From contig OZ241987.1 of NCBI GenBank assembly GCA_965204395.1, positions 930,001-994,000 of the forward strand: 64,000 bases of DNA. The letters are read 5' to 3'. A program made the translations under genes and the position numbers. The notes below the pieces were generated by a model, which did no database searches, was not told the origin of the DNA, and was given only the letters and a program-made list of their open reading frames with translations. Positions 1 through 8,156 of the stretch are shown here, piece after piece. Every line of letters starts with the position of its first letter. Position 1 is the first letter of the stretch. This DNA is from Bin87 sp965204395 (GTDB lineage Bacteria > Chloroflexota > Dehalococcoidia > Lucifugimonadales > UBA3495).

Positions 1-567
1 CAAAGCAGTCGCCCGGTGGTACGGATCGATCCTCAACTGAACGAAACAGTCCAGGTCCTCAAACTCCTTCAGACCGTCCGGTGCCTCCGTCCCGGTCACC
101 ATCGACGCACCATGTATCTCGCCCAGCATCGATCCCACCCTCTCGGCAACCACGACGTCGATGTGCCCGCCCAGCAACTGCTCTTTCCAGTTGACGCCAT
201 CCGGCGGCGCGGCAGTCATCACGAAAACAAAATTGTCCCGGTCCTCATCCACCACCCTCGGCACGGTCCACGTCGGCCGCGAACCCCCGGGATCCGCGTG
301 AGTGTGCGACAGATAATCGATGCCCCCCCGCTCCCGATGAATCCTCTCCCGGTCCGCGAACCAATCATCTTCCACCCTCAGCTTAGGGAGCGACTGCTTG
401 AGCACCAGCCCACCATCAGCGTCCCCTGCCACTTCCACCTTGATGACAATGTTGGAAACGCCGCCGCCCAGAGTCTCCGCATTCGCGGTTTTGGCGGCTT
501 CCAGCGAGATTAACCCCTGGTCCACGAGGTAATGGATCGCATTGTCCGCTGTGAGTGCGAACGGCAT
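1..567 (-). CDS. APH/choline-kinase-fold phosphotransferase, 3' end cut by window edge
   Basis: This is an open minus-strand frame from an ATG at 565-567 that runs off the window start, so only the first 189 residues are visible. The N-terminal region has the glycine-rich nucleotide loop of the phosphotransferase family (residues about 33-43, read as LGGGVSNIVIKVE). It is followed by a VLKQ-type lysine strand and an acidic/aromatic stretch (RVEDDWFADRERIHRE). The order resembles aminoglycoside phosphotransferases and 5-methylthioribose kinases. The catalytic HxDxxxxN loop would lie in the missing part, so the substrate cannot be judged. No strong Shine-Dalgarno sequence precedes the ATG. The gene lies 10 bases after the stop of the small ORF at 578-910, so co-transcription is likely. 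Confidence 0.75.
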   Translation of the reverse strand, partial: MPFALTADNAIHYLVDQGLISLEAAKTANAETLGGGVSNIVIKVEVAGDADGGLVLKQSLPKLRVEDDWFADRERIHRERGGIDYLSHTHADPGGSRPTWTVPRVVDEDRDNFVFVMTAAPPDGVNWKEQLLGGHIDVVVAERVGSMLGEIHGASMVTGTEAPDGLKEFEDLDCFVQLRIDPYHRATAL

Positions 568-577
568 TACGTCATTA

Positions 578-910
578 CTACGCCGACGCGGACCTACTGT
601 TGCCCCCGTTGCGTTCCAACCGCTCCAACCTCTCGTGGAGTCGGTCCAATTCAGCCCGCATAGCAAATATGGTTTGCGCCCTCTCGTCGGCGGTCGCTTG
701 GGCCGCGCGAGCCTCGGCACGCGCTGCTTCGACTTCAGCTTGAGCCTCGATGCGGATCGTCTCGGCCCGTTGTCTTTCCTTTTGGGCCTGCCAGTCGAAT
801 ATGATGCTTGACAGCACGATTCCCGCACCTCCCGATACGGTCACGGTGGGCCCGACCACCTGGAAAATCCTACGCCACTCCTCAAAGGTCGGTTGAGCGC
901 CGGGATCCAA
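578..910 (-). CDS. Small membrane-anchored coiled-coil protein
   Basis: A 110-residue ORF with a TTG start. After an amphipathic start (residues 1-17) there is a hydrophobic stretch at about 18-38 (VVGPTVTVSGGAGIVLSSII). From about residue 40 to 103 follows a long charged Ala/Glu/Arg-rich helix with heptad-like spacing, predicted to form a coiled coil. This suggests a single-pass membrane protein with a helical tail. I recognise no named family and no catalytic motif. It lies in a minus-strand run between the LLM oxidoreductase and the kinase. Two other small proteins here (21359-21823 and 31755-32159) have a similar membrane-plus-helix plan. The start is uncertain because it overlaps the preceding ORF by 29 bases. 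Confidence 0.5.
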   Translation of the reverse strand: MDPGAQPTFEEWRRIFQVVGPTVTVSGGAGIVLSSIIFDWQAQKERQRAETIRIEAQAEVEAARAEARAAQATADERAQTIFAMRAELDRLHERLERLERNGGNSRSASA

Positions 911-1070
911 ACCCCGGTATTAGCGAATATACCACCGTGGTTACACCAACCGCCACCGCTTGAAGAAGGACGAATTCCGAGAGGATCAGCAGGGTCATTA
1001 AGCCGTGCATCGCCGCCAACCCACCGACCCCGTTCGCCCCTGTGGTCTGCGGCTCCACTGGCGCCGCCAC
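882..1070 (-). CDS. Possible 62-residue single-span membrane peptide
   Basis: A short ORF with a GTG start, beginning 6 bases after the stop of the LLM oxidoreductase gene. Residues about 24-52 are strongly hydrophobic (LMTLLILSEFVLLQAVAVGV and onward), consistent with one transmembrane helix, and the C-terminus is basic. Position and hydrophobicity favour a real small gene, but there is no clear ribosome binding site and no recognisable family. It may be the remnant N-terminus of a longer membrane protein. Confidence 0.3.
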   Translation of the reverse strand: MAAPVEPQTTGANGVGGLAAMHGLMTLLILSEFVLLQAVAVGVTTVVYSLIPGFGSRRSTDL

Positions 1071-1076
1071 GGATTG

Positions 1077-2036
1077 TTATACCTTCGCCGCCACCTGCGT
1101 CGTGAAGTCCTCCAGATGGCCCAGCGTTTCCTCCAGGTTGCCGTCCGCGCTCAACCGCGCGATGTCCAGCACCAGGTAGCTGACCCCCATCTCCTCATAG
1201 TGCCGGATGTCGCCCGCGATCTGATTGCTGTTGCCCACGAAACGCCGGCGGTCGTCGCTGGTGTCCGTTCCCGTGATGCGATAGTCGTGCGACCGGTAGA
1301 TGATCTGGATCTCATCAGGATTGCGTCCCGCCCGTTCCGCGGTGCGTCGCAACCGCCCCATGCTGTCCTGCAGCGCCTCTGGCGTGCCCACCGGAAATGC
1401 CGGATTGTTCCCAATCGGATACCAGCCATCGCACAGAGTCGCCGCCCTGCGGATCGCCGGCCGGCTCTCGCCACCTACCCAGAACGGCGGGTGCGGCTTC
1501 TGCACCGGCTTGGGCAGGAACCAGATGTCTGAGAAACTGACGTACTTGCCCTCAAACGTCGGGTCATCCGACGTCCAAAGCTCCTTGAACGCCCTGATGT
1601 ACTCGTCGGTTACGGCCCCCCGCTCGTCGAACGGTTCGCAGCCCACGGCCTCAAACTCCTCGCGACACCAGCCCACGCCCACGCCCACGATCAGCCGTCC
1701 GCCCGATAGCACGTCCAGCGTGGCCAGCGCCTTGGCCGCCACCAGCGGGTTGCGATGCGGCACGATCAAAACCGACGTCGCCAGCCTGATTTTCTGCGTC
1801 GCTCCGGCCATGAAAGCCAGCGCCGTGATCTGCTCCATCGCCTGCCCCGACGCCGACCCGGGAAATTCGCCCGTCTCGGTGTACGGGTAGTCCGAGTCAA
1901 TATTCTTCGGCACCAGGATGTGGTCGCCCAGCGCTATCGAGTCGAATCCCAACTCCTCCGCTTTCTGCGCGATGGTCGCCATGTTGTCCGGCGTGGCCAG
2001 CGGCCCCCGCCCGGGAAGGGTGATTCCGTACTGCAT
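1077..2036 (-). CDS. LLM-class F420-dependent oxidoreductase
   Basis: A 319-residue luciferase-like monooxygenase domain protein with a TIM-barrel fold. Family members use coenzyme F420 (sometimes FMN) for hydride transfer; the substrate cannot be read from sequence. Visible signatures are the N-terminal ITLPGRGP strand, the SIALGDHILVP segment, TSVLIVPHRNPLVAAK, the LSGGRLIVGVGVGW motif, and KPVQKPHPPFWVGG, which is characteristic of this subfamily. The start at 2036 is preferred over an upstream in-frame start at 2135 because AGAGGTGGAAGCAG precedes it and the family begins at this point. The neighbouring SDR and DUF4058 genes on the same strand do not define the substrate. Confidence 0.9.
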   Translation of the reverse strand: MQYGITLPGRGPLATPDNMATIAQKAEELGFDSIALGDHILVPKNIDSDYPYTETGEFPGSASGQAMEQITALAFMAGATQKIRLATSVLIVPHRNPLVAAKALATLDVLSGGRLIVGVGVGWCREEFEAVGCEPFDERGAVTDEYIRAFKELWTSDDPTFEGKYVSFSDIWFLPKPVQKPHPPFWVGGESRPAIRRAATLCDGWYPIGNNPAFPVGTPEALQDSMGRLRRTAERAGRNPDEIQIIYRSHDYRITGTDTSDDRRRFVGNSNQIAGDIRHYEEMGVSYLVLDIARLSADGNLEETLGHLEDFTTQVAAKV

Positions 2037-2092
2037 CTGCTTCCACCTCTTTTGCGCTGGTGCGCCATGTGTGCTGATCGGTAACGCCGGGG

Positions 2093-2890
2093 TCACTCCG
2101 CGCCTTGAAACGCGTTCAACCGTGCCTGGATCCATTGCTGGTACTCCGGCCCGAGCACCGGCCCCGGCGGTGGATTCTCATAGTTCACGGCGATGTTGTA
2201 TCGGGCCGTGTGGTGCATCGCCGCCAGCAACGGACCAATATCAGCCTCAATCGGCTCGTCGCCCTCCAACAGCGGCAGCGGAAACTTGGGTATGGTATCC
2301 CACACCATGAACGGGAACAGGCGGGCGGATGGCCGCCACCGCTCTCGGCTGACCAGGATGCGGTAATGACAGTGGGGAACGGGCGTAGTCAGCGGCATCG
2401 GTTCGCCGCCCCGCAGCAGGTCAATCTCCACCAAGTTGACATAAGACGCAAGGATGTCCTCACGTTTACGCATGTAGTCCAAACGACCGCTGCCTGGCGT
2501 CTTATTGCTCGGAGAAAGAATCTCTACCACCGTGACTACCTGGTCTTCCGGACCCTGTCGCACCTCCAGATAGGTCACCCTCACGGGAGCAGGAGTCGCC
2601 ACAAGTACGCCCCCCTCAGGCTCTTTAAGGAAAGTGCCTCCAGTATTGGTGCGCTCGGTGGTCACTGACAAGTCAGGGATAATGGATCTCGATGCCACGT
2701 CATCAACCGGCCACGTAACGTCCAACTCGTACCGCTCGTTGATTTCCAGTCGGTATTGCGGCGGCAGTTGCGGCCCAAGACTTGCCTGCATGGCAGCAAT
2801 CAGGCTGTTGTGCACCCCGGGCCACAAGCGCGGCTGTTCCAGGTAAGGATTCATTCCCGGAAACGGGTTGTCGTATCCCATCGTCGTCAT
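2093..2890 (-). CDS. DUF4058 family protein
   Basis: A 265-residue protein opening with NPFPGMNPYLEQPRLWPGVH, the hallmark N-terminus of DUF4058. It continues through an IPDLSV strand, the VTVVEILSPSNK motif and a YVNLVEIDLLRGG motif. The arrangement of acidic and lysine residues (E...K, E.D) is reminiscent of PD-(D/E)XK nuclease-like folds, but that link is an inference. The family has no established function and is often multi-copy in cyanobacteria, planctomycetes and Chloroflexota. The start at 2890 is chosen because GGGAG lies 8 bases upstream; a GTG at 2905 is an alternative. Confidence 0.85.
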   Translation of the reverse strand: MTTMGYDNPFPGMNPYLEQPRLWPGVHNSLIAAMQASLGPQLPPQYRLEINERYELDVTWPVDDVASRSIIPDLSVTTERTNTGGTFLKEPEGGVLVATPAPVRVTYLEVRQGPEDQVVTVVEILSPSNKTPGSGRLDYMRKREDILASYVNLVEIDLLRGGEPMPLTTPVPHCHYRILVSRERWRPSARLFPFMVWDTIPKFPLPLLEGDEPIEADIGPLLAAMHHTARYNIAVNYENPPPGPVLGPEYQQWIQARLNAFQGAE

Positions 2891-2917
2891 CGCACATGCT
2901 CCCACACGGACGAGGCG

Positions 2918-3766
2918 TCAGTGGAATAATATCCCGCCGTTCACGTTGTACGACTGCCCCGTGATCAGCTCCGAGTCCGGCCCAGCCAGGAACGCCACCA
3001 GGTTCGCCACGTCCTCCGGTTCCGCGATCCGACCCAGCGGCGTGCGCTCCGATGACGCCGACACGATCTGCGCCCGAAACTCTTCCTGCGTCATCCCCCG
3101 TTCCTGCGCCTGCGCCCGCTCCCAGTAGCTCATCCGGTCCGTGTTGATCGGGCCGGGACACACCGCGTTCACCGTGATCCCATGCGGGGCCAGGTCCATC
3201 GCAGACGCCTGCGTCAGCCCGATCACCGCGAACTTGCTGGCCGAATACGCCGCCCCGTCCGCGCTGGCCTGCTTGCCAGCGTTGCTGGCGATGTTCACTA
3301 CGCGCCCGCCATTGCCTAACCGCACCATCTCGCGACCCGCGTGCTTGGTGCACAGGAACACTGCGGTCGTGTTGATTGCGAGAAAATGCTGCCACACCTC
3401 CTCCTCAAGCTCGGTCACCGGAACCTTGTCCCGCCCGATGATGGCCCTGGCGTTGTTCACCATTATGTCCAGCCGGCCGTAGTGGTTTACCGTCTCGGCC
3501 ACCAGACCCTCAATCTCGTCCGGCTTGGACAGGTCGGCATAGATCGGCAGCACGTTCCTCCCCAGTTCCCGAACCTCCTCCGCCACGCTGTCAATCGATT
3601 GCCACTCGGCCCGCACTTCACCCGGCGGCAGATCATCCACCTGTCTGCGCACATCCGTGATCGCCACGTCCGCTCCCTGCGACGCCAGTTTCAGCGCCGT
3701 CGCCCGTCCGACGCCTCGCATCCCGCCGGCGCCGGTAATCAACGCAACTTTACCTTCGAGACTCAT
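2918..3766 (-). CDS. SDR family NAD(P)-dependent oxidoreductase
   Basis: A classical short-chain dehydrogenase/reductase of 282 residues. The Rossmann motif is TGAGGMRGVG near the N-terminus; NNA follows beta-strand 4, NIASN carries the catalytic serine region, YSASK is the catalytic Tyr-x-x-x-Lys, and PGPINTD follows. A roughly 20-residue insert after the third strand (RRQVDDLPPGEVRAEWQS) is longer than usual. The substrate is unknown. The start at 3766 has GAGG 6 bases upstream and begins MSLEGKVALITG, the canonical SDR opening, so it is preferred to 3778. It lies just downstream of the MNT/HEPN pair on the same strand. Confidence 0.92.
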   Translation of the reverse strand: MSLEGKVALITGAGGMRGVGRATALKLASQGADVAITDVRRQVDDLPPGEVRAEWQSIDSVAEEVRELGRNVLPIYADLSKPDEIEGLVAETVNHYGRLDIMVNNARAIIGRDKVPVTELEEEVWQHFLAINTTAVFLCTKHAGREMVRLGNGGRVVNIASNAGKQASADGAAYSASKFAVIGLTQASAMDLAPHGITVNAVCPGPINTDRMSYWERAQAQERGMTQEEFRAQIVSASSERTPLGRIAEPEDVANLVAFLAGPDSELITGQSYNVNGGILFH

Positions 3767-3774
3767 GGTTATCC

Positions 3775-4119
3775 TCACGTTGTGGGTGTCTTTCCGCTCT
3801 GAATTACGATACTGCTGTGTCGTACGGCATCAACGATATGCGGCCCGGCTTGTTGCAGGGCCAATACATCAACGTTGATTGGCAAGTCCGACTCCTCCAG
3901 CGCGTCCCTGAGCCGGACCATAGCCACGTCATCCAACGGTTCCGCCCCACAGATCGCGATGTCCAGGTCGGAGAACGGACGATTGCCCCCGGTGACGCGG
4001 GAACCGAATGCGCGCACTTCCCGCTCCGGCACGTACTGCCGAAGTATGTTACACACCATATCCAACCAGTGCGTAGGAATAATTATCTCCTCGCATGGCC
4101 GTTCGCTGTGCGCGTTCAT
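3775..4119 (-). CDS. MNT-domain nucleotidyltransferase (antitoxin-like)
   Basis: A 114-residue minimal nucleotidyltransferase. The GSx10DxD signature is intact: GSRVTGGNRPFSDLD, with a third carboxylate in INVDVLAL. Proteins of this type (HI0073/MntA) pair with a HEPN protein. In characterised MntA-HepT systems the MNT protein AMPylates a tyrosine in the HEPN toxin and so neutralises it. The ORF overlaps the upstream HEPN gene by 4 bases (ATGA), indicating translational coupling. The family and pairing are well supported by sequence; antitoxin activity here is inferred. Confidence 0.85.
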   Translation of the reverse strand: MNAHSERPCEEIIIPTHWLDMVCNILRQYVPEREVRAFGSRVTGGNRPFSDLDIAICGAEPLDDVAMVRLRDALEESDLPINVDVLALQQAGPHIVDAVRHSSIVIQSGKTPTT

Positions 4120-4553
4120 AGATCGGTCTCCGTTCCGGTCAACAGCCGCTCCAGCAGGCGACGCGCGTCACCGGCGAACTGCGGAATGTCCACGGCGATG
4201 CCCGCGGCCACCGGCTCGTTATAGTCGTGCGTGGTACTCTGCCGGGAATTGGTGTAGCCAATCCACGCCACCGGGTCGTCAATCAATCCAGCGTCGGCAG
4301 CGAACCTGATGGTGGTGCGATAACCGAATCGGCCGGCCTCGGAATGCGATCCCTGCCGCAGCCGGCTGCGCAAACAACGTACCGCCATTTCGTAGGTGAA
4401 CTCAAACCGCTTGATGACACCGTCGCGAACCACCGTTATACCGGGATACTCATTCATCACCGCCAACCCTTCATCCAGTCGTTCAATGGAATTCGCAAAA
4501 AGCTGCAACTCGTTGCAGTGTTGCGAGCCAGCAGATCCCGTTGCCACAATCAC
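4116..4553 (-). CDS. HI0074-family HEPN protein (nucleotidyltransferase partner)
   Basis: A 145-residue all-helical protein with the family motif RDGVIKRFEFTYEMAVRCL. The HEPN active-site motif is present as RQSTTHDY, which fits RX4HXY exactly. In characterised HepT toxins this motif provides the ribonuclease His and the Tyr that is AMPylated by the MNT partner. The gene starts with GTG directly after the stop of the HD-domain gene (TGA at 4554-4556, GTG at 4551-4553) and overlaps the MNT gene by 4 bases. The three therefore look like one transcription unit. The assigned role as toxin or substrate-binding subunit is by family analogy. Confidence 0.85.
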   Translation of the reverse strand: MIVATGSAGSQHCNELQLFANSIERLDEGLAVMNEYPGITVVRDGVIKRFEFTYEMAVRCLRSRLRQGSHSEAGRFGYRTTIRFAADAGLIDDPVAWIGYTNSRQSTTHDYNEPVAAGIAVDIPQFAGDARRLLERLLTGTETDL

Positions 4554-5144
4554 TCACCCCGTTCTCCCAACGCTGAACGGTTCGCGCGCGAAAATTCGCC
4601 GCACCATCGGCTCGAAAAATTCCAACGGCAGCGATTCATACTCCGGATCAAACGACGACTGATCCCAGCGTTCGCAGAAATCCACCGTGTCCTGATACCA
4701 CTCGTGATCGATATACCGGTCCCGCGAGTTCCGGTCGTTGCCGAAATGGTGCGCGTAGTAATAGCTTTGGAACAACCCGTGCTGCCGCACGATCCAGTAG
4801 GTTCGCTCGGAAACATACGGCCGCAGCACCTCCGCCGCCAGCGCGCTGTGGTTGTGCGGCGACAGCAGATCCCCGATGTCGTGCAGCAGCGCTGCCACCA
4901 CCATCTCCTCATCCGCGTCGTCTCGGTACGCCCGCGTCGCGCTTTGCAGCGAGTGCTCCAGCCGATCCACCTTGTATCCACCCAGTGACCCGGCCAGCCC
5001 TCGTAACTGCTCCAGGACTCGGTCCGCCGTGCTGGCAGCGAACTCAGCTTCCAGACGTTCCAGCAGCTCGTAATCCTCTTTGGTCCCTGCTGCCATGCTG
5101 GTGAACGACACCGTCTCGGTTACTGATTGTGTGGCATCAGCCAT
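4554..5144 (-). CDS. HD-domain metal-dependent phosphohydrolase-like protein (COG4341/PhnZ-like)
   Basis: A 196-residue helical protein with the HD signature AALLHDIGDLLSPHNHS (metal-binding His-Asp plus a following His), an upstream LEHSLQSA segment carrying another His, and a downstream RQHGLFQSYYYAHHFG. This arrangement resembles predicted HD phosphohydrolases related to PhnZ and to mixed-valent di-iron oxygenases. The substrate is unknown. The start at 5144 is preferred because GGGAG lies 7 bases upstream; an in-frame start at 5186 is less likely. The gene abuts the HEPN gene with no gap, which is unusual for a metabolic enzyme and hints at a shared operon. Confidence 0.75.
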   Translation of the reverse strand: MADATQSVTETVSFTSMAAGTKEDYELLERLEAEFAASTADRVLEQLRGLAGSLGGYKVDRLEHSLQSATRAYRDDADEEMVVAALLHDIGDLLSPHNHSALAAEVLRPYVSERTYWIVRQHGLFQSYYYAHHFGNDRNSRDRYIDHEWYQDTVDFCERWDQSSFDPEYESLPLEFFEPMVRRIFAREPFSVGRTG

Positions 5145-5223
5145 CCGTTTACTCCCATCGTGTAGTATGTGGCGCGATTGTACCATCGCTCGAAGCGATT
5201 ATTCGGCGGACTGGAGGCGGACA

Positions 5224-6057
5224 ATGGCAGACACCAACCGACTCGACGGCAAAGTCGCCCTCATTACCGGCGGCGGTCGGGGCATCGGGCAGGCCATTGC
5301 CCGCGCGTACGCCGCCGAGGGCGCGAAACTGGCCCTCGGCGCCCGCACCGACGCCGAACTCCAGGAAACTGCCCAGGACATCCGCGATCAATTCGGCTCC
5401 GAGGTCATCACCATCCTCACCGACGTCACAATCCGCGAACAGGTGGAGAACGCCGTCGCACAGACAATAGCGACCTACGGCGTCATCGACACACTGGTCA
5501 ACAACGCCGGCAACACCGGCCAGATCGGCCCGCTCTGGACCCTCGACCCCGACCGCTGGGCCAACACCATCTCCGTCCACATCCTCGGCACCTACTACGG
5601 TTGCCGCGCTGCCATCCCCTACATGCTTGGGCGCGGCAGCGGCCGCATCGTCAACATGTCCGGCGTCGGCGGCCCCAACGACACGTCCTACGACGCCGCC
5701 AAAACCGCAATCGTCAACATCACCGAGAACCTCAGCGTCGAGTTGGCCGGCGCCGGCATCACCGTCAACGCCATCAGCCCCGGCTCCATCCACACCCGAA
5801 TGTGGGAGGAGGTGCGCGACATGGCCTATGCAGCCGGCGACATGGAGATGTACGAAAAGGGCGTGGAGGTCACGTCCGGCGGTGGCGCATCCATCGAACG
5901 CGCCGCCGAACTCGCGGTCATGCTCGGCAGCGATCAGTGCGGGAACCTGTCCGGCCGTCTCATCCGCGCCAACCTAGACGCCTTCGAGGACATCCCCGCC
6001 CGCGTCGACGCCATCATGGCATCTGACGCCTACCTCCTCCGCCGCGTCGACCCCTAG
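5224..6057 (+). CDS. SDR family oxidoreductase
   Basis: A 277-residue classical SDR. The cofactor motif is TGGGRGIG after LDGKVALI. NNAGNTG follows the fourth strand. The active-site serine strand reads NMSGVGGPN. The catalytic pair sits in DAAKTA, where the usual YxxxK appears as YDAAK. The ATG at 5224 follows TGGAGGCGG and is chosen over an upstream in-frame extension to 5080. The 79-base gap to the divergent HD-domain gene must hold both promoters. No neighbour points to a substrate. Confidence 0.92.
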   Translation: MADTNRLDGKVALITGGGRGIGQAIARAYAAEGAKLALGARTDAELQETAQDIRDQFGSEVITILTDVTIREQVENAVAQTIATYGVIDTLVNNAGNTGQIGPLWTLDPDRWANTISVHILGTYYGCRAAIPYMLGRGSGRIVNMSGVGGPNDTSYDAAKTAIVNITENLSVELAGAGITVNAISPGSIHTRMWEEVRDMAYAAGDMEMYEKGVEVTSGGGASIERAAELAVMLGSDQCGNLSGRLIRANLDAFEDIPARVDAIMASDAYLLRRVDP

Positions 6058-6069
6058 CAATCAGACACA

Positions 6070-6110
6070 ACTCCCTCTCCCCTGGTGGGAGAGGGCTGGG
6101 GTGAGGGGGA
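6070..6110. repeat. Dispersed palindromic repeat, family A
   Basis: Starts CTCCCTCTCCCC, turns at TGGT and returns as GGGAGAGGG, followed by a tail CTGGGGTGAGGG. Related copies occur at 24446-24487, 26689-26730 and 28306-28348, with partial copies at 14791-14805 and 24551-24656. All are intergenic. The hairpin could also end transcription of the convergent SDR and MFS genes, but it lacks a T tract. Confidence 0.8.
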
Positions 6111-6200
6111 ACATTACATCTTGTGCCTTACCCTGATACGTTGGCGGCAAGTCCTCAGAGCGGATGCGTGACGACTCCCCGAAAATTGTTCCAGCCAACG

Positions 6201-7526
6201 CTACCCATCCCCCGGCTCACTCGCCACTGCCGCAACAGCCACCGACGGATGCCTGGGCGGCCTGGCCAGCAGCAGCGCCGCCGCCGTCAGCGCCCCCAGC
6301 GCCGCGTAGATGATGAACGCGATCCCGTAGCCGCCGGCCAGGTGAAATACCAACCCGGACGCCACCGCGCCGATGGCTTGGCCCAGCGACGTGAACGGCT
6401 CGGTGACTCCTCTGATCGTGCCCAACGACTGCCGTCCAAAGAAACCGGCGTACGCCACCGGCGGAACCACCAGGATCCCCGCCACCGCCACGCCGAACAA
6501 TCCGGCGGCAAAGTATGTCAGCAATACCGTGTCCGCGATCACGAATATCCCGCACGCCAGCGCCATCACCAGCGCAACGATGGCATAGGTGTACGAAACC
6601 CGCACCTGCTCCAGTACCCGCCCCCACAACAGGCTGCCGACGCCCGTGCCGACCGCATTGATCACGATGCTGAACTGCGACAGCGCCAGGTCGATTCCCT
6701 TGGAACGCAGCAGGTCGGCCTGGTATGTATTGGTACCCGATTGCAGCAGGAACAGAAAGCCGGTCCCCAGCGCCAACACCCACAGAGCCGGCGTCCGCAA
6801 AGCCTCACGCGTGGTCCATTCGACCCCCGATTCAGCAGCCTGCGCTTCCGCCGATGTCGTTGGTTCACCACCCTCATCGGTATCATCTGGGGAGTCCCCA
6901 TCCGGCAGCAGCCCCACGTCCTCCGGACGCTGCGCGATCAGCAAGGCAGCCGGCCCCAGCGCGATGACATACACCATCAACCCCAACACGATCCACGCCG
7001 TCTCCCAACCCCACACCACGCTCACCCACGTCGCCACCAAGGGGAACACCACCATGCCGCCCGAGTGGGACAGGAACAGCAGACCCGTCGCTCGCCCCCT
7101 CTGACGTACGAACCAGCGGCCCACCACCGTCGCCGGGCCCACGTTCAACGGACTGCTGAACATGATCCGCCCGATCGCCAACGCGGCGTAGAAAATGGCG
7201 ATGTGCACCGACAGCCAAGCCATCGCCATCGTGCTTAGGCCAATGATGATGATGCCCAAAACCAGCACGACGCGCGCCCCGTAACGGTCTATGGCCCACC
7301 CCACCGGCGGCGACGCTCCGGTGGCCAGCAGACCTCCCACCGCCGCCGCGCCGCCGATTAACGCCCGGCTCCAACCGGTATCGTCGGCAATCAGCGGCAC
7401 GAATACCGCGAACGTCAAACTCCCCGCCGCGTTGCGCACGAACATGCTGCTGCCGGCCGACCCCAGCACCAGCCAGCCATAATAAAACGGCAGCCGCCAC
7501 GACAGATATCCAATCAGCAGGTGCAT
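6201..7526 (-). CDS. MFS transporter
   Basis: A 441-residue protein with about twelve hydrophobic segments and a central hydrophilic loop (about residues 208-240: PEDVGLLPDGDSPDDTD and onward). The DRYG motif (WAIDRYGARVVLVLG) sits in the loop between helices 2 and 3, as in the MFS signature. RQRGRATG follows helix 4. The family resembles the oxalate/formate-type and MCT-like MFS permeases that take up organic acids across the inner membrane, but the substrate is not determinable. No clear ribosome binding site precedes the ATG at 7526. It is convergent with the SDR gene at 5224-6057. Confidence 0.9.
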   Translation of the reverse strand: MHLLIGYLSWRLPFYYGWLVLGSAGSSMFVRNAAGSLTFAVFVPLIADDTGWSRALIGGAAAVGGLLATGASPPVGWAIDRYGARVVLVLGIIIIGLSTMAMAWLSVHIAIFYAALAIGRIMFSSPLNVGPATVVGRWFVRQRGRATGLLFLSHSGGMVVFPLVATWVSVVWGWETAWIVLGLMVYVIALGPAALLIAQRPEDVGLLPDGDSPDDTDEGGEPTTSAEAQAAESGVEWTTREALRTPALWVLALGTGFLFLLQSGTNTYQADLLRSKGIDLALSQFSIVINAVGTGVGSLLWGRVLEQVRVSYTYAIVALVMALACGIFVIADTVLLTYFAAGLFGVAVAGILVVPPVAYAGFFGRQSLGTIRGVTEPFTSLGQAIGAVASGLVFHLAGGYGIAFIIYAALGALTAAALLLARPPRHPSVAVAAVASEPGDG

Positions 7527-7541
7527 CGGGCGAGTATGCCC

Positions 7542-8156
7542 CTAACGCCCGACTTCTCGCAACGCAGCGAAAGTGTCGTCCCGAAACCGCACCCATGACG
7601 GTACTTGCTCCAGCGGGCCGTCAATGGGAAGATTTTCCAGTAGCCGGTTTCGCAAATTGGGAAGCTCTCGGGCCAATTCTCGCCGATTACGACCATGCAC
7701 ACCCGCGGCAAACAGCATTGCGGATCGTAGCGCGGATTTAGGATCAGCCAGGCGTTCCGCTTCGGCAGGCGATGGCAAGTTCAATCGTATTCGGCCGTTA
7801 GGGTTTCGAACAGTATCCCGGATTGCCGTATCATCCAATAGCAGCCATGCTTCCGTCGTCCGTATGGGGACTATGCCCACCCATGGGCCACCGTATCCGG
7901 ACTGTTGGACTGCCTCGTCGATTTCCCGGTATCTGGCAACTACGCCAGCGCGGTCGGCATCGCGATGTACGAATAGTAAATCATAGTGCGAGGCACGAGC
8001 TAGCCCATTCCGTACCTTGTCGACCAACCGTCGCCCACTCGTCGATACATCGAAAACTGACGAATGACAACCGAATTTGTCCAGCAGGCGCTGAATATGC
8101 GAGACCAGCGGAGCGTCCGAACTGCCTTCGCAAACCAACAGGCACGCCACTACCAC
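7542..8156 (-). CDS. TOPRIM-like (DUF4276-like) partner of the adjacent AAA ATPase
   Basis: A 204-residue protein. The N-terminus LLVCEGSSDAPLV carries the Glu of a TOPRIM-type first motif. YDLLFVHRDADRAG provides the paired aspartates (D-x-D), followed by the conserved IPIRTTEAWLL segment seen in DUF4276-like proteins. In this fold the acidic residues bind metal for nuclease or related phosphoryl chemistry. The gene starts with GTG and overlaps the end of the ATPase gene by 7 bases, indicating a translationally coupled two-protein system. The arrangement resembles split OLD-like or PARIS-like defence modules, but assignment to a named system is not secure. Confidence 0.7.
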   Translation of the reverse strand: MVVACLLVCEGSSDAPLVSHIQRLLDKFGCHSSVFDVSTSGRRLVDKVRNGLARASHYDLLFVHRDADRAGVVARYREIDEAVQQSGYGGPWVGIVPIRTTEAWLLLDDTAIRDTVRNPNGRIRLNLPSPAEAERLADPKSALRSAMLFAAGVHGRNRRELARELPNLRNRLLENLPIDGPLEQVPSWVRFRDDTFAALREVGR

